A stretch of 64,000 nucleotides of DNA from Bifidobacterium castoris (GCF_003952025.1 NZ_QXGI01000003.1:124001-188000), one strand, 5' to 3'; shown: positions 8,503-19,477, counted from the first letter of the stretch. The notes: generated from the sequence alone by a model not told the origin. Program-made: numbers and translations.

Positions 8503-9509
8503 TGCAGCAGCCTCCTTGATCGGCCGAACCAGGCGCCGGTCTCCCATGCCATGACGGCGAGCAGCGCGAGCACGACCGGCCAGACGACCGGCGTGACGCG
8601 CACGCGTTCCTTGTACGTCGTCGTCGAGCGCCAGCGCCGCGATTCCTTCGCGATCGCCGACGAGGCGACGGTGCCGCCGTCCTCGGTGAACAGCGCCGTG
8701 CCGCTCAGCTCGTCGGCGATCGACTCGATCTGGCTCCTGTCCATGATCGAGACGCCCGGCTGCCCGGTCGACGGGTCGACGACCCAGCCGCCGTCCGCGC
8801 CGTCCGCCGCCGGCTTCGGCACCTTGCCGCCGGACTCGGTGCCCACGCCGATGACGCAGGCGTCGTCGAGATAGCGGCGCAGCGACGAGAACGTGCGCCG
8901 CGACGTCGGGATCGTCTGCTCGCCGTCGGTGATCAGATACAGCACGATGCGGTCGTCGGGATGCGCATCGCGGATCGACTTGAGCGTGAGCAGCAGCTGG
9001 TCGATCGCCGCGTCCGCCGACGATCCCGACGACGCGGCCGTCGCCTCGGCGCGCAGCGACGCCGCCCAATGGTCGATCGCCGCCGCGTCCGGGGTCAGCG
9101 GCACGTCGAGCGTGCCCGCCGAGCCGAAGCTGACCGCTGCGAAGCTCGAGTTCGCGTAGGACGCCGTGATGTCGTCGATCGCGGCCTTCGCCGCATCGAG
9201 GCGGCTGATGTCGCGCCGGTCGCCGTAGGTCGCGTCGCCCACGCCCATCGATCCGGTCACGTCGGCCGCGATGACGACGTCGGTCGCGTTCACGGCGCGG
9301 CTCGTCGTCGTCGCGGCGACGCTCGGCGTGAACGCGAGCACGGCGAGCAGCACGCAGATCACGACGCGCCTGACGCACATGCCGAGCGTCTCGTCGCCAT
9401 GCCGTCGCGCATACAGCGCGACGACGCCGACGGCGAGCGCGACGAGCGCGGCCGCGATGATCGACGCGGCGACCCATCCGAGCGCGGGAGCGAAGGTGAA
9501 TCCGTTCAT
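8499..9509 (-). CDS. von Willebrand factor A domain membrane protein (BatB-like)
   Basis: A 336-residue protein with two N-terminal transmembrane segments (about residues 10-34 and 46-64), an extracytoplasmic VWA domain and a C-terminal transmembrane segment near 305-325. The metal-ion-dependent adhesion site begins with DVTGSMG at about residues 83-89. It is the second of two adjacent VWA proteins, as in BatA/BatB pairs of MoxR operons. Such proteins are thought to act with MoxR ATPases in maturation of metal-containing or envelope complexes; the substrate here is unknown. GGAGG lies 8 nt before the ATG, which overlaps the preceding stop codon. Confidence 0.8.
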   Translation of the reverse strand: MNGFTFAPALGWVAASIIAAALVALAVGVVALYARRHGDETLGMCVRRVVICVLLAVLAFTPSVAATTTSRAVNATDVVIAADVTGSMGVGDATYGDRRDISRLDAAKAAIDDITASYANSSFAAVSFGSAGTLDVPLTPDAAAIDHWAASLRAEATAASSGSSADAAIDQLLLTLKSIRDAHPDDRIVLYLITDGEQTIPTSRRTFSSLRRYLDDACVIGVGTESGGKVPKPAADGADGGWVVDPSTGQPGVSIMDRSQIESIADELSGTALFTEDGGTVASSAIAKESRRWRSTTTYKERVRVTPVVWPVVLALLAVMAWETGAWFGRSRRLLQ

Positions 9510-10558
9510 CGTCCCAACCTCCATGCCACAAGCAGCCATGCGCCGACGAGCACGGCGAGTGCGAGCGTCCACCAGCCCGGCGCGTCCGTCCATGCGGCGC
9601 GGCCCTCATCCTCGACGTCCTTCGTGCGCCGTGCGTCGATTGAGCGCACGAGCTCGTCGACCGAATCGCCGTTCGAGCGCGTCAGGAAGACGCCGCCGTG
9701 CTCCTCGATGAGCGTGCGCATCCGCGTCGTCGCCTCGTCGCCTTCGCTCTGGGGAGGTCCGGAGAACAGGCCGTCGACGGCGATATGCGCCTTCGACGTC
9801 ATCGCGAGCGCCTCGTCGAGCGTGTAGGTGGGCGTGCCGGAGACGACGTTGTCGGTCGCCAATACGATCGACGCGTCACGGCTCATGTCCGAGGACGAGC
9901 GTCCGTAGGAGAATCCGGGCAGCATCGCCGCGCAGCTGACGAGGCCGTCGCCGATCAGGCTCGTCGCGTTCTTGCGGTTCTGCGTGCCGGCGAGCCAGTC
10001 GGAGATCTGCTGGTACTGTTGTTCGCTCATGCCGTCGATGTCGTCCTGCGATTCGACGCCGGCGAGTAGCTCGCTCGCTTCGTCGAGCTGCCGGCTGACC
10101 ATCGCGTAGTCGTCGGTGAGCGGGAACACGGTGCGCGACGTCGAATTGAAGATGCTCATGCCGATGCGTTCTCCGCGGAAGTGCGCGACGAGCGAGCGGT
10201 AGGTGTCGATTACCTGACGGTCGTAGGGCAGCGCCGAACCGGAGACGTCGAGGCACAGCACGATGTCGCGCGTCGCGCTGCGTTCGGACTGCGCGTCCAC
10301 TTGGGCCGGGCGCGCCGCGAACACGCAGACGAGCATGAGCGCGAGCGCGATGAGCGCGGCGGCTGCGCGGTTGAGCCTGCGCCACAGGCGCAGCAGCCGC
10401 GAGCCCTGCTCGGTCCCGAGGCCGTCGTCGACGTCCCACGCCTCGGCGTCCGCCGGGTCGGCGCCGCCGCGCGCGTTGAGCCAGAAGGCGAACGCGCCGA
10501 TCGCGCACGCCGCGGCGAGGGCGACCGGGATCACCCAGGGCCATTGCCAGTGCAGCAT
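9506..10558 (-). CDS. von Willebrand factor A domain membrane protein (BatA-like)
   Basis: A 350-residue protein: transmembrane segment at about 8-28, hydrophilic loop, second segment at about 64-83, VWA domain with MIDAS motif DVSGS (104-108), and a C-terminal membrane anchor. The topology places the VWA domain outside the membrane. It is followed by the second VWA gene with a 4-bp overlap. ATG 10558 follows the previous stop by 2 nt, with GGTGG about 8 nt upstream; an in-frame GTG at 10570 is possible but poorly placed. Together the two VWA proteins, DUF58 and MoxR form a conserved operon type whose biochemical job is still poorly known. Confidence 0.8.
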   Translation of the reverse strand: MLHWQWPWVIPVALAAACAIGAFAFWLNARGGADPADAEAWDVDDGLGTEQGSRLLRLWRRLNRAAAALIALALMLVCVFAARPAQVDAQSERSATRDIVLCLDVSGSALPYDRQVIDTYRSLVAHFRGERIGMSIFNSTSRTVFPLTDDYAMVSRQLDEASELLAGVESQDDIDGMSEQQYQQISDWLAGTQNRKNATSLIGDGLVSCAAMLPGFSYGRSSSDMSRDASIVLATDNVVSGTPTYTLDEALAMTSKAHIAVDGLFSGPPQSEGDEATTRMRTLIEEHGGVFLTRSNGDSVDELVRSIDARRTKDVEDEGRAAWTDAPGWWTLALAVLVGAWLLVAWRLGR

Positions 10559-10560
10559 CG

Positions 10561-11094
10561 TCAGCGCCACCTTTCCACGAGATCGGACACCCAGCCGGCG
10601 GCCGTCGCCACCGACGCCTCACGCACGCGCGGATGGTCGGCGTCGGCGAATTCGGGCGGGTAGAGCGCGGCGATCGTCATGCGCAGCGCATCCCAGTTGC
10701 CGGCGTCGCCGCCACGTGGTTCGCGTTCGAGCTCGCGCAACGTGCGCGTGGCGAGCGGACGGCCCGAGCGCGCCGACGCGAAGGCGCGCGCGATCGCGGC
10801 GAGGCGCGCATAGGCATCGTCGGCCGTGATTCGCCGCGCGTCGTAGTCATGCACGACGGCGTCGATACGCGCAAGCCAGGCGCGTTTGTCGGAACCATCG
10901 GCGTGCGCGCCGGCGGGGCGTCGCCTCGCGTCCGCGCGCCGTGGCATGAACGCGAGCGCGATGCACACGGCGGCGAGGGCGAGCGCGACGGCGCAGCAGA
11001 TCCACAGCGGCGTCGCGAGCTGTGGCGCCGGAACAGGCCTGAGCTCATCGGAGGCGGCGAGACCGGACGGCATCATCATGACGGATGGTCTCAT
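10561..11094 (-). CDS. Single-pass membrane protein of the moxR-VWA operon
   Basis: A 177-residue protein with one transmembrane segment at about residues 27-48, followed by a basic, mostly alpha-helical cytoplasmic domain that includes an ALYPPEFAD segment near the C-terminus. Small proteins in this position between DUF58 and VWA genes are common in MoxR operons (DUF4381-like), but the sequence is too divergent to name the family from inspection. The ATG overlaps the DUF58 stop (ATGA), and the stop falls just before the next start, so it is co-translated with its neighbours. Confidence 0.75.
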   Translation of the reverse strand: MRPSVMMMPSGLAASDELRPVPAPQLATPLWICCAVALALAAVCIALAFMPRRADARRRPAGAHADGSDKRAWLARIDAVVHDYDARRITADDAYARLAAIARAFASARSGRPLATRTLRELEREPRGGDAGNWDALRMTIAALYPPEFADADHPRVREASVATAAGWVSDLVERWR

Positions 11095-12068
11095 GCGGAC
11101 ACCCCCTTGCGCGGTCGCGCCGCGCCGACGCGCAGATGGGAGCGCGCGCCGGGCGCGCCCAGACGGCTCAGCGAGATCAGACGGACGAAATCGTGGAACA
11201 TCGCCTCGCTCGAATCGGCGTGGATGAGGCGTGCGCCGGCGCGCGACAGCTCCTGGCGCAGCGCCGAGACGCGGTATGCGCGGTGCGTGGCGACCTCGTC
11301 GGTGAGCGTGCGGCGCGTCAGGAACGCGGGGATGCGCCGGCCGCTCGCTCCGTCGACGACGCGCATGCCGCGCCTGCCCGCGACCGGCTCGGCGGCGAAG
11401 GGGTTGATGGTGGCGACGTCGATGAGGACGAAGGGATGGGTCTGCGCGATGCGGCGGACGCGGCGCAGCTCGTCGTCGCCGACGGCGCCGCCGCAGGTCG
11501 CCAGCACGATGAGCGCGTGGCGGTCGCGCAGACGGACCGCGTAGTCGAGCAACGCGCCGAGGTTGCGCGGGCAGCGCCACGGGCGGTCGAGCGTCTCGTC
11601 GATCCTGCGCTCGAACTGCGCGAAGCCGCCGTGGAACGGCACGCGCATGATGCGCGACGCGTCGCCCAGCACGAGGGAGACGTTGTCGCTGCGGCGCAGC
11701 GTCAGCGCCGCGAACATGCACAGCGCGTTCGCGGCGACGGCGTACGCGCGTTCGCCCGACGGGCACGTGGCCGTCATCTCGCGGCCGGCGTCCATCAGCA
11801 GATGGACGCGGCTGCTCGAGCAGCGCTCGCGCTGCACGACCATCGTGCGGCCGGAGCGCGCGCTGATCTTCCAGTCGATCCGGCGCGCCTCGTCGCCGAT
11901 CTCGTAGGCGCGCACGTCGAGCAGGTCGTCGGTGCCGCCGCGCCGCGGCGAGCGGTGCTCGCCCTCGAGCACGCCGAGCGCGCGTGCGACGGTCGGCAGC
12001 GACATCGACGTGCCCAGGGCCTCGATGCGCCGGCGCACCGGGTCTTCGTGTCGGCGGGCGTCGATCAT
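11091..12068 (-). CDS. DUF58 domain protein
   Basis: A 325-residue protein of the DUF58 family, whose members sit almost invariably next to MoxR ATPases. The diagnostic segment is DLLDVRAYEIGDEARRIDWK at about residues 45-65, followed by a VWA-like fold with RVHLLMDAGREM, where the MIDAS motif is degenerate (D.G in place of DxSxS). No transmembrane segment is obvious, so it is probably cytoplasmic and may link MoxR with the membrane VWA proteins. The start codon overlaps the moxR stop by 4 bp. Confidence 0.85.
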   Translation of the reverse strand: MIDARRHEDPVRRRIEALGTSMSLPTVARALGVLEGEHRSPRRGGTDDLLDVRAYEIGDEARRIDWKISARSGRTMVVQRERCSSSRVHLLMDAGREMTATCPSGERAYAVAANALCMFAALTLRRSDNVSLVLGDASRIMRVPFHGGFAQFERRIDETLDRPWRCPRNLGALLDYAVRLRDRHALIVLATCGGAVGDDELRRVRRIAQTHPFVLIDVATINPFAAEPVAGRRGMRVVDGASGRRIPAFLTRRTLTDEVATHRAYRVSALRQELSRAGARLIHADSSEAMFHDFVRLISLSRLGAPGARSHLRVGAARPRKGVSA

Positions 12069-13123
12069 GGAACCGGGACCGCCCTGACGATCTGGTCGAC
12101 GACCTGATCGGCGTCGACGCCGTCGGCGAGGGCCTCGAAGGTCAGCAGGATGCGGTGGCGCAGCACCTCGTGCGCGAAGCGCTTGAGGTCCTCGGGGATC
12201 ACATAGTCGCGGCCGGCCATCAGCGCCGAGGCCTGGCCGATGCGCACGAGCGCGATCGAGGCGCGCGGCGAGGCCCCCAGGCGTACGAGCGACGACAGCC
12301 CCTGGACGGGCTTCGGGCCGCCGCCGCGGGACGTGTCGGCGATGTCGACCGCGTATTTCATGATCGGGTCCGAAACGTGGACCTTCCGGGCGGCGGCGCA
12401 CAGGAACTCGACGTCGGGGATTGAGACGACGTCCGGCGTCACGGCAGTCGGATCGAGCGTGTCGGAGCCGCGGCGCGCGAGCATCGCGAGCATCGCGACC
12501 TCCTGCTCGGGCGTCGGGTAGGTCATGACGGCCTTCATCATGAAGCGGTCCATCTGCGCCTCGGGCAGGTTGAAGGTGCCCTCCTCCTCGATCGGGTTCT
12601 GCGTGGCGATGACCATGAACGGCTTGGGCAGCGGGATGCGCTGGCCTCCGATCGTCGTGGCGCCCTCGGCCATCGCCTCGAGCATCGCCGACTGCGTCTT
12701 CGCGTTCGAACGGTTGATCTCGTCGAGGAGTACGAAGTTCGCGTGGATCGGACCGATCTGCGTCGAGAAGCGCTGCGTCGAGAAGTCGAAGACCTGCGTG
12801 CCCACGAGGTCGGAGGGCATCAGGTCGGGTGTGCACTGGACGCGTTTGAAGGTGCCGGAGACCGAGGTGGCGAGCGTCTGGGCGGCCGTCGTCTTCGCGA
12901 GGCCCGGCACTGATTCGATGAGGATGTGGCCGCCGGCGACGAGCGTCGTGATCAGCGATTCGCGCAGGTTGTCCTGTCCGACGAGCGTCGCCGCGAAGCG
13001 GTTGCGGATCTGTGCGACGAGCTGCTGCGCACGCGCCGCGTCCTGGGCGGACAGCGCCGGGGGTTTGGGGGCGGCCGGCGGGGCGGCCGGCGGCGTCTGT
13101 GGTTGCTGTTGGAACAAGGCCAT
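12065..13123 (-). CDS. moxR: MoxR-family AAA+ ATPase
   Basis: A 352-residue AAA+ ATPase with a proline/glutamine-rich N-terminal 25 residues. The Walker A region reads ESVPGLAKT (70-78), with the MoxR-typical alanine before the lysine. The Walker B segment is FVLLDEINR, followed by sensor 1 in IATQNPIE. MoxR ATPases remodel or insert cofactors into partner proteins, usually those with VWA domains, two of which are encoded downstream. It is the first gene of a six-gene minus-strand operon with 4-bp overlaps. ATG 13123 is chosen, with AGAAGAG about 8 nt upstream; a TACAAT hexamer at 13168-13163 is a candidate -10. Confidence 0.9.
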   Translation of the reverse strand: MALFQQQPQTPPAAPPAAPKPPALSAQDAARAQQLVAQIRNRFAATLVGQDNLRESLITTLVAGGHILIESVPGLAKTTAAQTLATSVSGTFKRVQCTPDLMPSDLVGTQVFDFSTQRFSTQIGPIHANFVLLDEINRSNAKTQSAMLEAMAEGATTIGGQRIPLPKPFMVIATQNPIEEEGTFNLPEAQMDRFMMKAVMTYPTPEQEVAMLAMLARRGSDTLDPTAVTPDVVSIPDVEFLCAAARKVHVSDPIMKYAVDIADTSRGGGPKPVQGLSSLVRLGASPRASIALVRIGQASALMAGRDYVIPEDLKRFAHEVLRHRILLTFEALADGVDADQVVDQIVRAVPVP

Positions 13124-13237
13124 GGCATGCACTCTTCTGTAGTTCGGATGGGTTCGAGAGCACATTGTACTTGCCGTGCTTGAGCGTGGGCCGTGTTCAC
13201 TGGGGGCGGCGCCGGCCCTCCGATGCCCCGGCGGCGT

Positions 13238-13939
13238 CTAGAGCGACCAGTCGATCGGGGAGGCGCCCATCGCCTCGAGTGCGGCGTTCGCGCGCGAGAA
13301 CGGGCGCGAGCCGAAGAACCCGCGCGAGGCGGACAGCGGGCTCGGATGCGCCGAGGCGATGATGAAGGCGTTCGACAGCAGCGGCGCGAGCGTCTGCGCG
13401 TTGCGGCCCCACAGGATCGCGACGAGCGGCAGCGGGCGGCCCTGTTCGTCCACGCGCGCGTTGAGCGCCTTGACCGCGGCGTCGGTGACCGGTCGCCATC
13501 CCTTGTCCTGATGGCTGTTCGGATGGTGCGCCTCGACCGTCAGGCTCCTGTTGAGCAGCATGACGCCCCGCCGCGTCCAGGGGCTCAGGTCGCCGTTGCG
13601 CGGCGGCGGCACATGCAGGTCGTCCTGCAGTTCCTTATATATGTTGATCAGGCTCTTGGGAAGCGGGCGCACATCGGGCGCCACCGAGAAGCTCAGGCCG
13701 ACCGGGTATCCCGGCGTCGGATACGGGTCCTGCCCGACGATGAGCACCTTGACGTCGCGCATCGGCGGCACCCGGAACGCGCGCAGGATGTCGTGCGCGG
13801 CCGGCAGGATCTGCCTGCCTTCGGCGGCCTGTTCGCGCAGGAAGTCGCCCATATGGTGGATCTGCTCCTCGACGGGGGCGAGGGCGAGCGCCCACTGCGG
13901 GTCTATCGATTCGCTCAGTGGCTTGCATGGTCTGCTCAT
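13238..13939 (-). CDS. ung: Uracil-DNA glycosylase, family 1
   Basis: Removes uracil from DNA arising by cytosine deamination or dUMP misincorporation. The protein has 233 residues. The water-activating motif reads GQDPYPTPG (from residue 69), with catalytic Asp71; the usual His of GQDPYH is Pro, which is normal for actinobacterial Ung. The leucine-loop motif is [18 protein letters not shown] near the C-terminus. The gene diverges from the LytR_C gene and lies just upstream of moxR on the same strand, separated by about 115 bp. Start ATG 13939 fits the family length. Confidence 0.95.
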   Translation of the reverse strand: MSRPCKPLSESIDPQWALALAPVEEQIHHMGDFLREQAAEGRQILPAAHDILRAFRVPPMRDVKVLIVGQDPYPTPGYPVGLSFSVAPDVRPLPKSLINIYKELQDDLHVPPPRNGDLSPWTRRGVMLLNRSLTVEAHHPNSHQDKGWRPVTDAAVKALNARVDEQGRPLPLVAILWGRNAQTLAPLLSNAFIIASAHPSPLSASRGFFGSRPFSRANAALEAMGASPIDWSL

Positions 13940-13975
13940 GGCTCCAAGCGTACCCGCGGCGTGGGTCCTGCGGCG

Positions 13976-14005
13976 TTGCGGCGTGCCCAGTGCCTTCGTT
14001 ATAGT
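13976..14005 (+). promoter_or_regulatory. Candidate promoter of the LytR_C gene
   Basis: TTGCGG (13976-13981), an 18-bp spacer and TATAGT (14000-14005) fit a sigma-70-type promoter about 80 nt before the ATG at 14084. Confidence 0.5.
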
Positions 14006-14083
14006 GAGTTGCGGGAACGTCGTGCGCGCGCCTTGATGACCGCGCCGGCCGCGCACACGCCCGTACGACACGGAAGGACCATT

Positions 14084-14761
14084 ATGGCTCGCAAGGACAG
14101 CGAAGGTTACGACTCCTACCCGAAGGACGCCTACGACGACCCGCCCCAGGGGCCGGTCGGCGTGCACCGGGGCGCCCGCCCCTGGGGCGTCAGGCTCACG
14201 CCGTTCGCCATCGTCATCATCGCCGCGGTCGCCGCCGGCGTGCTGTTCTGGGGCATCTTCTCCGGCGAGGCGGCGAACCTGCTGCGCGGCCGCGTCTCGT
14301 CGTCGGCGAGCTCGAGCGCGCAGGTCGCGCAGACGACGGCGGCCGCCGGGAACGGCGAATCCGCGGCCTCGTCGGACGAATCCTCGTCTGCGTCGTCCGA
14401 ACCGGCCTCCCCGAGCGAATCGGCGTCGCCGTCCGAACCGGCCTCCCCGAGCGAATCGTCCCAGGCGCCGACGCCCGAGGAGTCGCAGCAGGTCAACAAG
14501 GCGGCGGCGATCAGCGTCGTCAACGGCACCGCCCAGGACGGCTACGCATCCACCGAGGCGCAGAAGCTCGTCGCCGAAGGCTACACGAACGCGACGCCGA
14601 TGAACCCCGGCGACATGGCGCTGCCCGGGCAGAGCGTCGTGTGGTACCAGAACGACGCCGATCTGGCCACGGCCCAGGCGGTCGCCAACACGCTTGGCAT
14701 CTCCGCCGTCGAGCAGGCGCCCGGCATCGGGGCGCCGGTCGTCGTCGTGCTCATGCAGTGA
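14084..14761 (+). CDS. LytR C-terminal domain membrane protein
   Basis: A 225-residue protein with a short acidic cytoplasmic N-terminus, one transmembrane segment at about residues 45-65, an extracytoplasmic Ser/Ala/Pro/Glu-rich low-complexity linker (about 75-140), and a C-terminal LytR_C domain (PF13399-like) starting near AAISVVNGT. This domain is found on its own or behind LytR-CpsA-Psr domains that attach glycopolymers to the wall; here the catalytic LCP domain is absent. A 27-bp sequence in the linker is repeated directly at 14396 and 14432 (36-bp period), encoding PSE-type repeats and allowing in-frame length change. GGAAGGA lies about 5 nt before the ATG. Confidence 0.8.
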   Translation: MARKDSEGYDSYPKDAYDDPPQGPVGVHRGARPWGVRLTPFAIVIIAAVAAGVLFWGIFSGEAANLLRGRVSSSASSSAQVAQTTAAAGNGESAASSDESSSASSEPASPSESASPSEPASPSESSQAPTPEESQQVNKAAAISVVNGTAQDGYASTEAQKLVAEGYTNATPMNPGDMALPGQSVVWYQNDADLATAQAVANTLGISAVEQAPGIGAPVVVVLMQ

Positions 14762-14784
14762 TCCCCGGTTCACGGCAGACGTCA

Positions 14785-14821
14785 CGGGTCCGCGCGCCTT
14801 TGGGTGCGCGGACCCGTTTTT
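14785..14821 (+). terminator. Rho-independent terminator after the LytR_C gene
   Basis: Arms CGGGTCCGCGC (14785-14795) and GCGCGGACCCG (14806-14816), 10-nt loop, followed by TTTTT: a textbook intrinsic terminator 24 nt past the stop. Confidence 0.9.
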
Positions 14822-15010
14822 CTGCGCCCGGGACGGGAGGAAACGCCGTCCGGGGCGTCCAAATTCGGGGCGTGCGCCGCATCCCGGTCATATGGGTGGC
14901 TACACTGGGGTAGCGATTGCGGTCTGATTCCCGATGATTGGGGACGTTTTAGGTCACGGGTCATGCCGATCGTGATCTTCTATGGTTTGGCTAAAGAAAG
15001 AAATAGGGAA

Positions 15011-15220
15011 ATGACACAGGGAACCGTCAAGTTCTTCAGTGCTGGCAAGGGTTATGGTTTCATCACGGCGGCGGAGGGAGGAAGCGACGTCTTCGTCCAT
15101 TATTCGGCGATTCAGTCGGACGGCTTCCGCACGCTGCGCGAGGGCGACGCCGTCGAGTTCGCGCTGGAGGACACGCCGAAGGGGCTGCGCGCGACGAAGG
15201 TATCGGTGATCAAACGGTAG
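15011..15220 (+). CDS. Cold-shock domain protein (CspA family)
   Basis: A 69-residue single cold-shock domain. RNP1 reads GKGYGFIT and RNP2 reads DVFVHYS, the two aromatic-rich strands that bind single-stranded RNA and DNA. These proteins act as RNA chaperones that melt secondary structure. The start ATG 15011 gives the canonical MTQGTVKFF; AGGGAA directly precedes it. An upstream in-frame ATG at 14963 would add an atypical 16-residue extension and is rejected. The gene stands alone between a terminator and the groEL control region. Confidence 0.93.
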   Translation: MTQGTVKFFSAGKGYGFITAAEGGSDVFVHYSAIQSDGFRTLREGDAVEFALEDTPKGLRATKVSVIKR

Positions 15221-15243
15221 CATCCCGCCGCAAGCCCCGTCCC

Positions 15244-15292
15244 GGCCGGACGCCGACCCGCGTGGAACCGCCCGCGGGAACGCCGTCCGGCC
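15244..15292 (+). terminator. Hairpin after the cold-shock gene
   Basis: GGCCGGACG (15244-15252) pairs with CGTCCGGCC (15284-15292) around a GC-rich 31-nt interior. There is no long T run, so termination is likely but not certain. Confidence 0.5.
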
Positions 15293-15388
15293 TTGTCGTA
15301 TCCGGGACACACCGATGGGCGCCGGCGCGGCGCGCCGCACATCCGGCCGGTCATATCTTGCCCACAGCGCAATGTGCAGCATGTCGGG

Positions 15389-15415
15389 TTGGCACTCGAG
15401 CGGTGAGAGTGCTAA
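15389..15415 (+). promoter_or_regulatory. CIRCE element (HrcA operator) upstream of groEL
   Basis: TTGGCACTC, nine bases, GAGTGCTAA: the consensus HrcA operator TTAGCACTC-N9-GAGTGCTAA with one mismatch in the left arm. TTGGCA and TAATCT, 18 bp apart within it, could be the -35 and a weak -10, so HrcA would cover the promoter. Confidence 0.92.
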
Positions 15416-15423
15416 TCTGCGAT

Positions 15424-15450
15424 GTAGCACTCGGGCGATGGGAGTGATCG
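15424..15450 (+). promoter_or_regulatory. Second, degenerate CIRCE element
   Basis: GTAGCACTC, nine bases, GAGTGATCG: the left arm has one mismatch to consensus, and the right arm keeps GAGTG. The 9-bp spacing is exact and it begins 8 bp after the first CIRCE, making a tandem operator. Confidence 0.7.
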
Positions 15451-15503
15451 CCGAAAGCTGACGGTCGGCGGCCGCTTCGATGTCCCGGGTGATGTCGTAA
15501 TGA

Positions 15504-17144
<1,641 letters not shown>

Positions 17145-17191
17145 TCCACGTCCGCTACCATGCGACGATGACCATGGCCGCCTGACCATGG

Positions 17192-17229
17192 GAAGGTCCC
17201 GACTCCCCGGAGGGGGAGCCGGGACCTTC
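17192..17229. terminator. Bidirectional terminator between groEL and the WXG100 gene
   Basis: A stem of about 17 bp with one mismatch (GAAGGTCCCG... pairing with ...CGGGACCTTC) and a 4-nt loop lies between two convergent genes. Confidence 0.8.
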
Positions 17230-17257
17230 GTCGTTCGGCGAGGGGCGCCGCGCCGCG

Positions 17258-17551
17258 TCAGCCGGCCGCGAAGAGCCTTGCGGCCGCATGCTCGGCGTCG
17301 GCGTACACCGTCGACGCCTGCGTGAGCGCCTGCTGGATCGATTCCAGCGACCGCTCCATCTGTTGCTGCGCGGCGCGCCACTGCGCGGCGAGCGCCGTGA
17401 ACTGCGTCGCCGCGGCGCCGTGCCAGCAGTCCTGCAACGCGTTGAGGTTCGCGTACATGCCGCCCACCGCCTGCCTGATCTGCGCGACCGACGAGCACAC
17501 CGCCGCGCTCGACGCCTGGATGCGTTCCGAATCCACCTGATACTGGGGCAT
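17258..17551 (-). CDS. WXG100-family (ESAT-6-like) protein
   Basis: A 97-residue protein with the size and pattern of WXG100 proteins: two amphipathic helices joined by a turn with W-H-G near residue 43, no signal peptide and a helical C-terminal tail (YADAEHAAARLF). Such proteins form helical-hairpin dimers and are substrates or partners of type VII (ESX/Ess) secretion machines. It stands alone here; neither an EccC-type ATPase nor membrane core genes are in the window. ATG 17551 has AAAGGA about 10 nt upstream. A longer in-frame extension upstream looks non-coding. Confidence 0.8.
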   Translation of the reverse strand: MPQYQVDSERIQASSAAVCSSVAQIRQAVGGMYANLNALQDCWHGAAATQFTALAAQWRAAQQQMERSLESIQQALTQASTVYADAEHAAARLFAAG

Positions 17552-17635
17552 CGTCCCTGTTCCTTTCTTCCGTTGTTCCGATGAACTGCCGCTCCGCCTT
17601 GGCGGAACGCCGGAGGGCATGTGACCGCCGACCGG

Positions 17636-17641
17636 TACTGT
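17636..17641 (+). promoter_or_regulatory. Candidate -10 box of the TPM-domain gene
   Basis: TACTGT ends 7 nt before ATG 17649, and no Shine-Dalgarno is visible, so the transcript may be leaderless. Confidence 0.4.
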
Positions 17642-17648
17642 GGAATGT

Positions 17649-18650
17649 ATGACAACGCGAATCGAGAACCAAGGCGAGACGACCCCTGTGTACGGACGGA
17701 ACGGTCGTCCACATTCCACCGACGGCGTGATGCGGCGGCTCGCGCGCCGATGCGCGGCGTCCGCGCTCGCCTTCGTCCTCGCCGGCGCGCTCGCCGGCGC
17801 GCCCGTCGCCCTCGCCGACGACCCGTCGCCCTCGCCGACGACGTCGCAGACCGCCGACGGCGCCGCGACCGACGACGCGACGACCGCCGTCGACCCCAAC
17901 GGCGGCTACATCCTCGACACGCAGAACCTGCTCGGCAACGACATCGCGAAAGTCTCCGACGCGATCACGCGCACGCGTGAGCAGACCGGCGTGCAGGTGC
18001 GCCTCATCTACGTCGATTCGTTCAACTCGACCGACCCGCCGGACGAATGGGCGCGCCAGACGCTCCGGTCGCTCGATCCGGAGCCGAACACCGTGCTGCT
18101 CGCCGTCGCGTCGAACGACGGCAACCTCGCCGTCGTCGTCTCGCCGGGCTCGGACGAATGGCTGGGCAGCCAGAAAAGCGTCGACGCGCTCTCCGAGGCG
18201 GCGTCGGCCCCTCTCACCGACGTCAAGGCCGGCGAAAGCCCCGACTGGGCGCGTTCGGCGATCGACATGATGGACGTCATCGCCAAGGAGAAGGACACGG
18301 CGACGTCCCGTTCGGCCGTCGCGGTCGGCCTCATCGCGTTCGGTGGCGCCGTCGCGCTCGCGGCCGTCGTCGTCGGCGTCGCCGTCGTCGTGCGCCGCCG
18401 GCGCGAGGTCGCCGCCAGCGCGGAAGCGGGGGTCCGCGACGAGGAGCAGGTTGCGCATGACAATGCGTCCACTGATGCCACTGATGCCACTGATGCCACC
18501 GATGTCACCGAGGGCACTGATGCCGCCGACGCGGACGCCGCATCGGCGGGGACGGACGCCGCGGCCGTGGCGCCCGCGGCCGATGCCGCCTCCCCAACCG
18601 CCGAGACCGCCGTCGAGGGCGCCGATCCGCATGCGAAGTACAAGGGATGA
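17649..18650 (+). CDS. TPM-domain (YgcG-like) secreted membrane protein
   Basis: About 333 residues. A hydrophobic stretch ending ALAD fits a signal peptide if translation starts at ATG 17730; from ATG 17649 it would be preceded by 27 hydrophilic residues. Next comes a TPM/YgcG-like domain (about 85-205) beginning YILDTQNLL, then a transmembrane segment (about 225-250) and a cytoplasmic Ala/Asp/Thr-rich tail. TPM domains occur in envelope and photosystem-assembly proteins with unclear function. A 20-bp perfect tandem duplication just after the signal peptide is not a multiple of three. A 9-bp unit repeated three times at 18471-18497 encodes DATDAT. It precedes the two-component genes and may share their regulation. 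Confidence 0.7.
   Translation: MTTRIENQGETTPVYGRNGRPHSTDGVMRRLARRCAASALAFVLAGALAGAPVALADDPSPSPTTSQTADGAATDDATTAVDPNGGYILDTQNLLGNDIAKVSDAITRTREQTGVQVRLIYVDSFNSTDPPDEWARQTLRSLDPEPNTVLLAVASNDGNLAVVVSPGSDEWLGSQKSVDALSEAASAPLTDVKAGESPDWARSAIDMMDVIAKEKDTATSRSAVAVGLIAFGGAVALAAVVVGVAVVVRRRREVAASAEAGVRDEEQVAHDNASTDATDATDATDVTEGTDAADADAASAGTDAAAVAPAADAASPTAETAVEGADPHAKYKG
17802..17841 (+). repeat. 20-bp perfect tandem duplication in the TPM-domain gene
   Basis: Positions 17802-17821 are repeated exactly at 17822-17841. Because 20 is not a multiple of three, the copies are read in different frames (PVALADD, then PSPSPTT), and losing one copy would shift the frame. Confidence 0.9.
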
Positions 18651-18700
18651 GCCGGCGGTCGCGAGGATGCGCCGGTATGCGACGGAACTCACAGAGGACA

Positions 18701-18717
18701 TTCAGGAAACCTTCAGA
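18701..18717 (+). promoter_or_regulatory. Direct-repeat operator candidate before the response regulator
   Basis: TTCAG occurs at 18701 and 18712, 11 bp apart, with GAAACC between. Eleven-bp-spaced direct repeats are the usual binding pattern of OmpR/PhoB-type regulators. It lies 14 nt before the regulator ATG. Confidence 0.45.
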
Positions 18718-18730
18718 CGGCGAGTCCATC

Positions 18731-19477
<747 letters not shown>

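Noticed and set aside
13238-13939. Defective uracil-DNA glycosylase because GQDPYH reads GQDPYP
   Set aside because: Proline at this place is normal in actinobacterial Ung (for example the mycobacterial enzyme), and the other motifs are intact.
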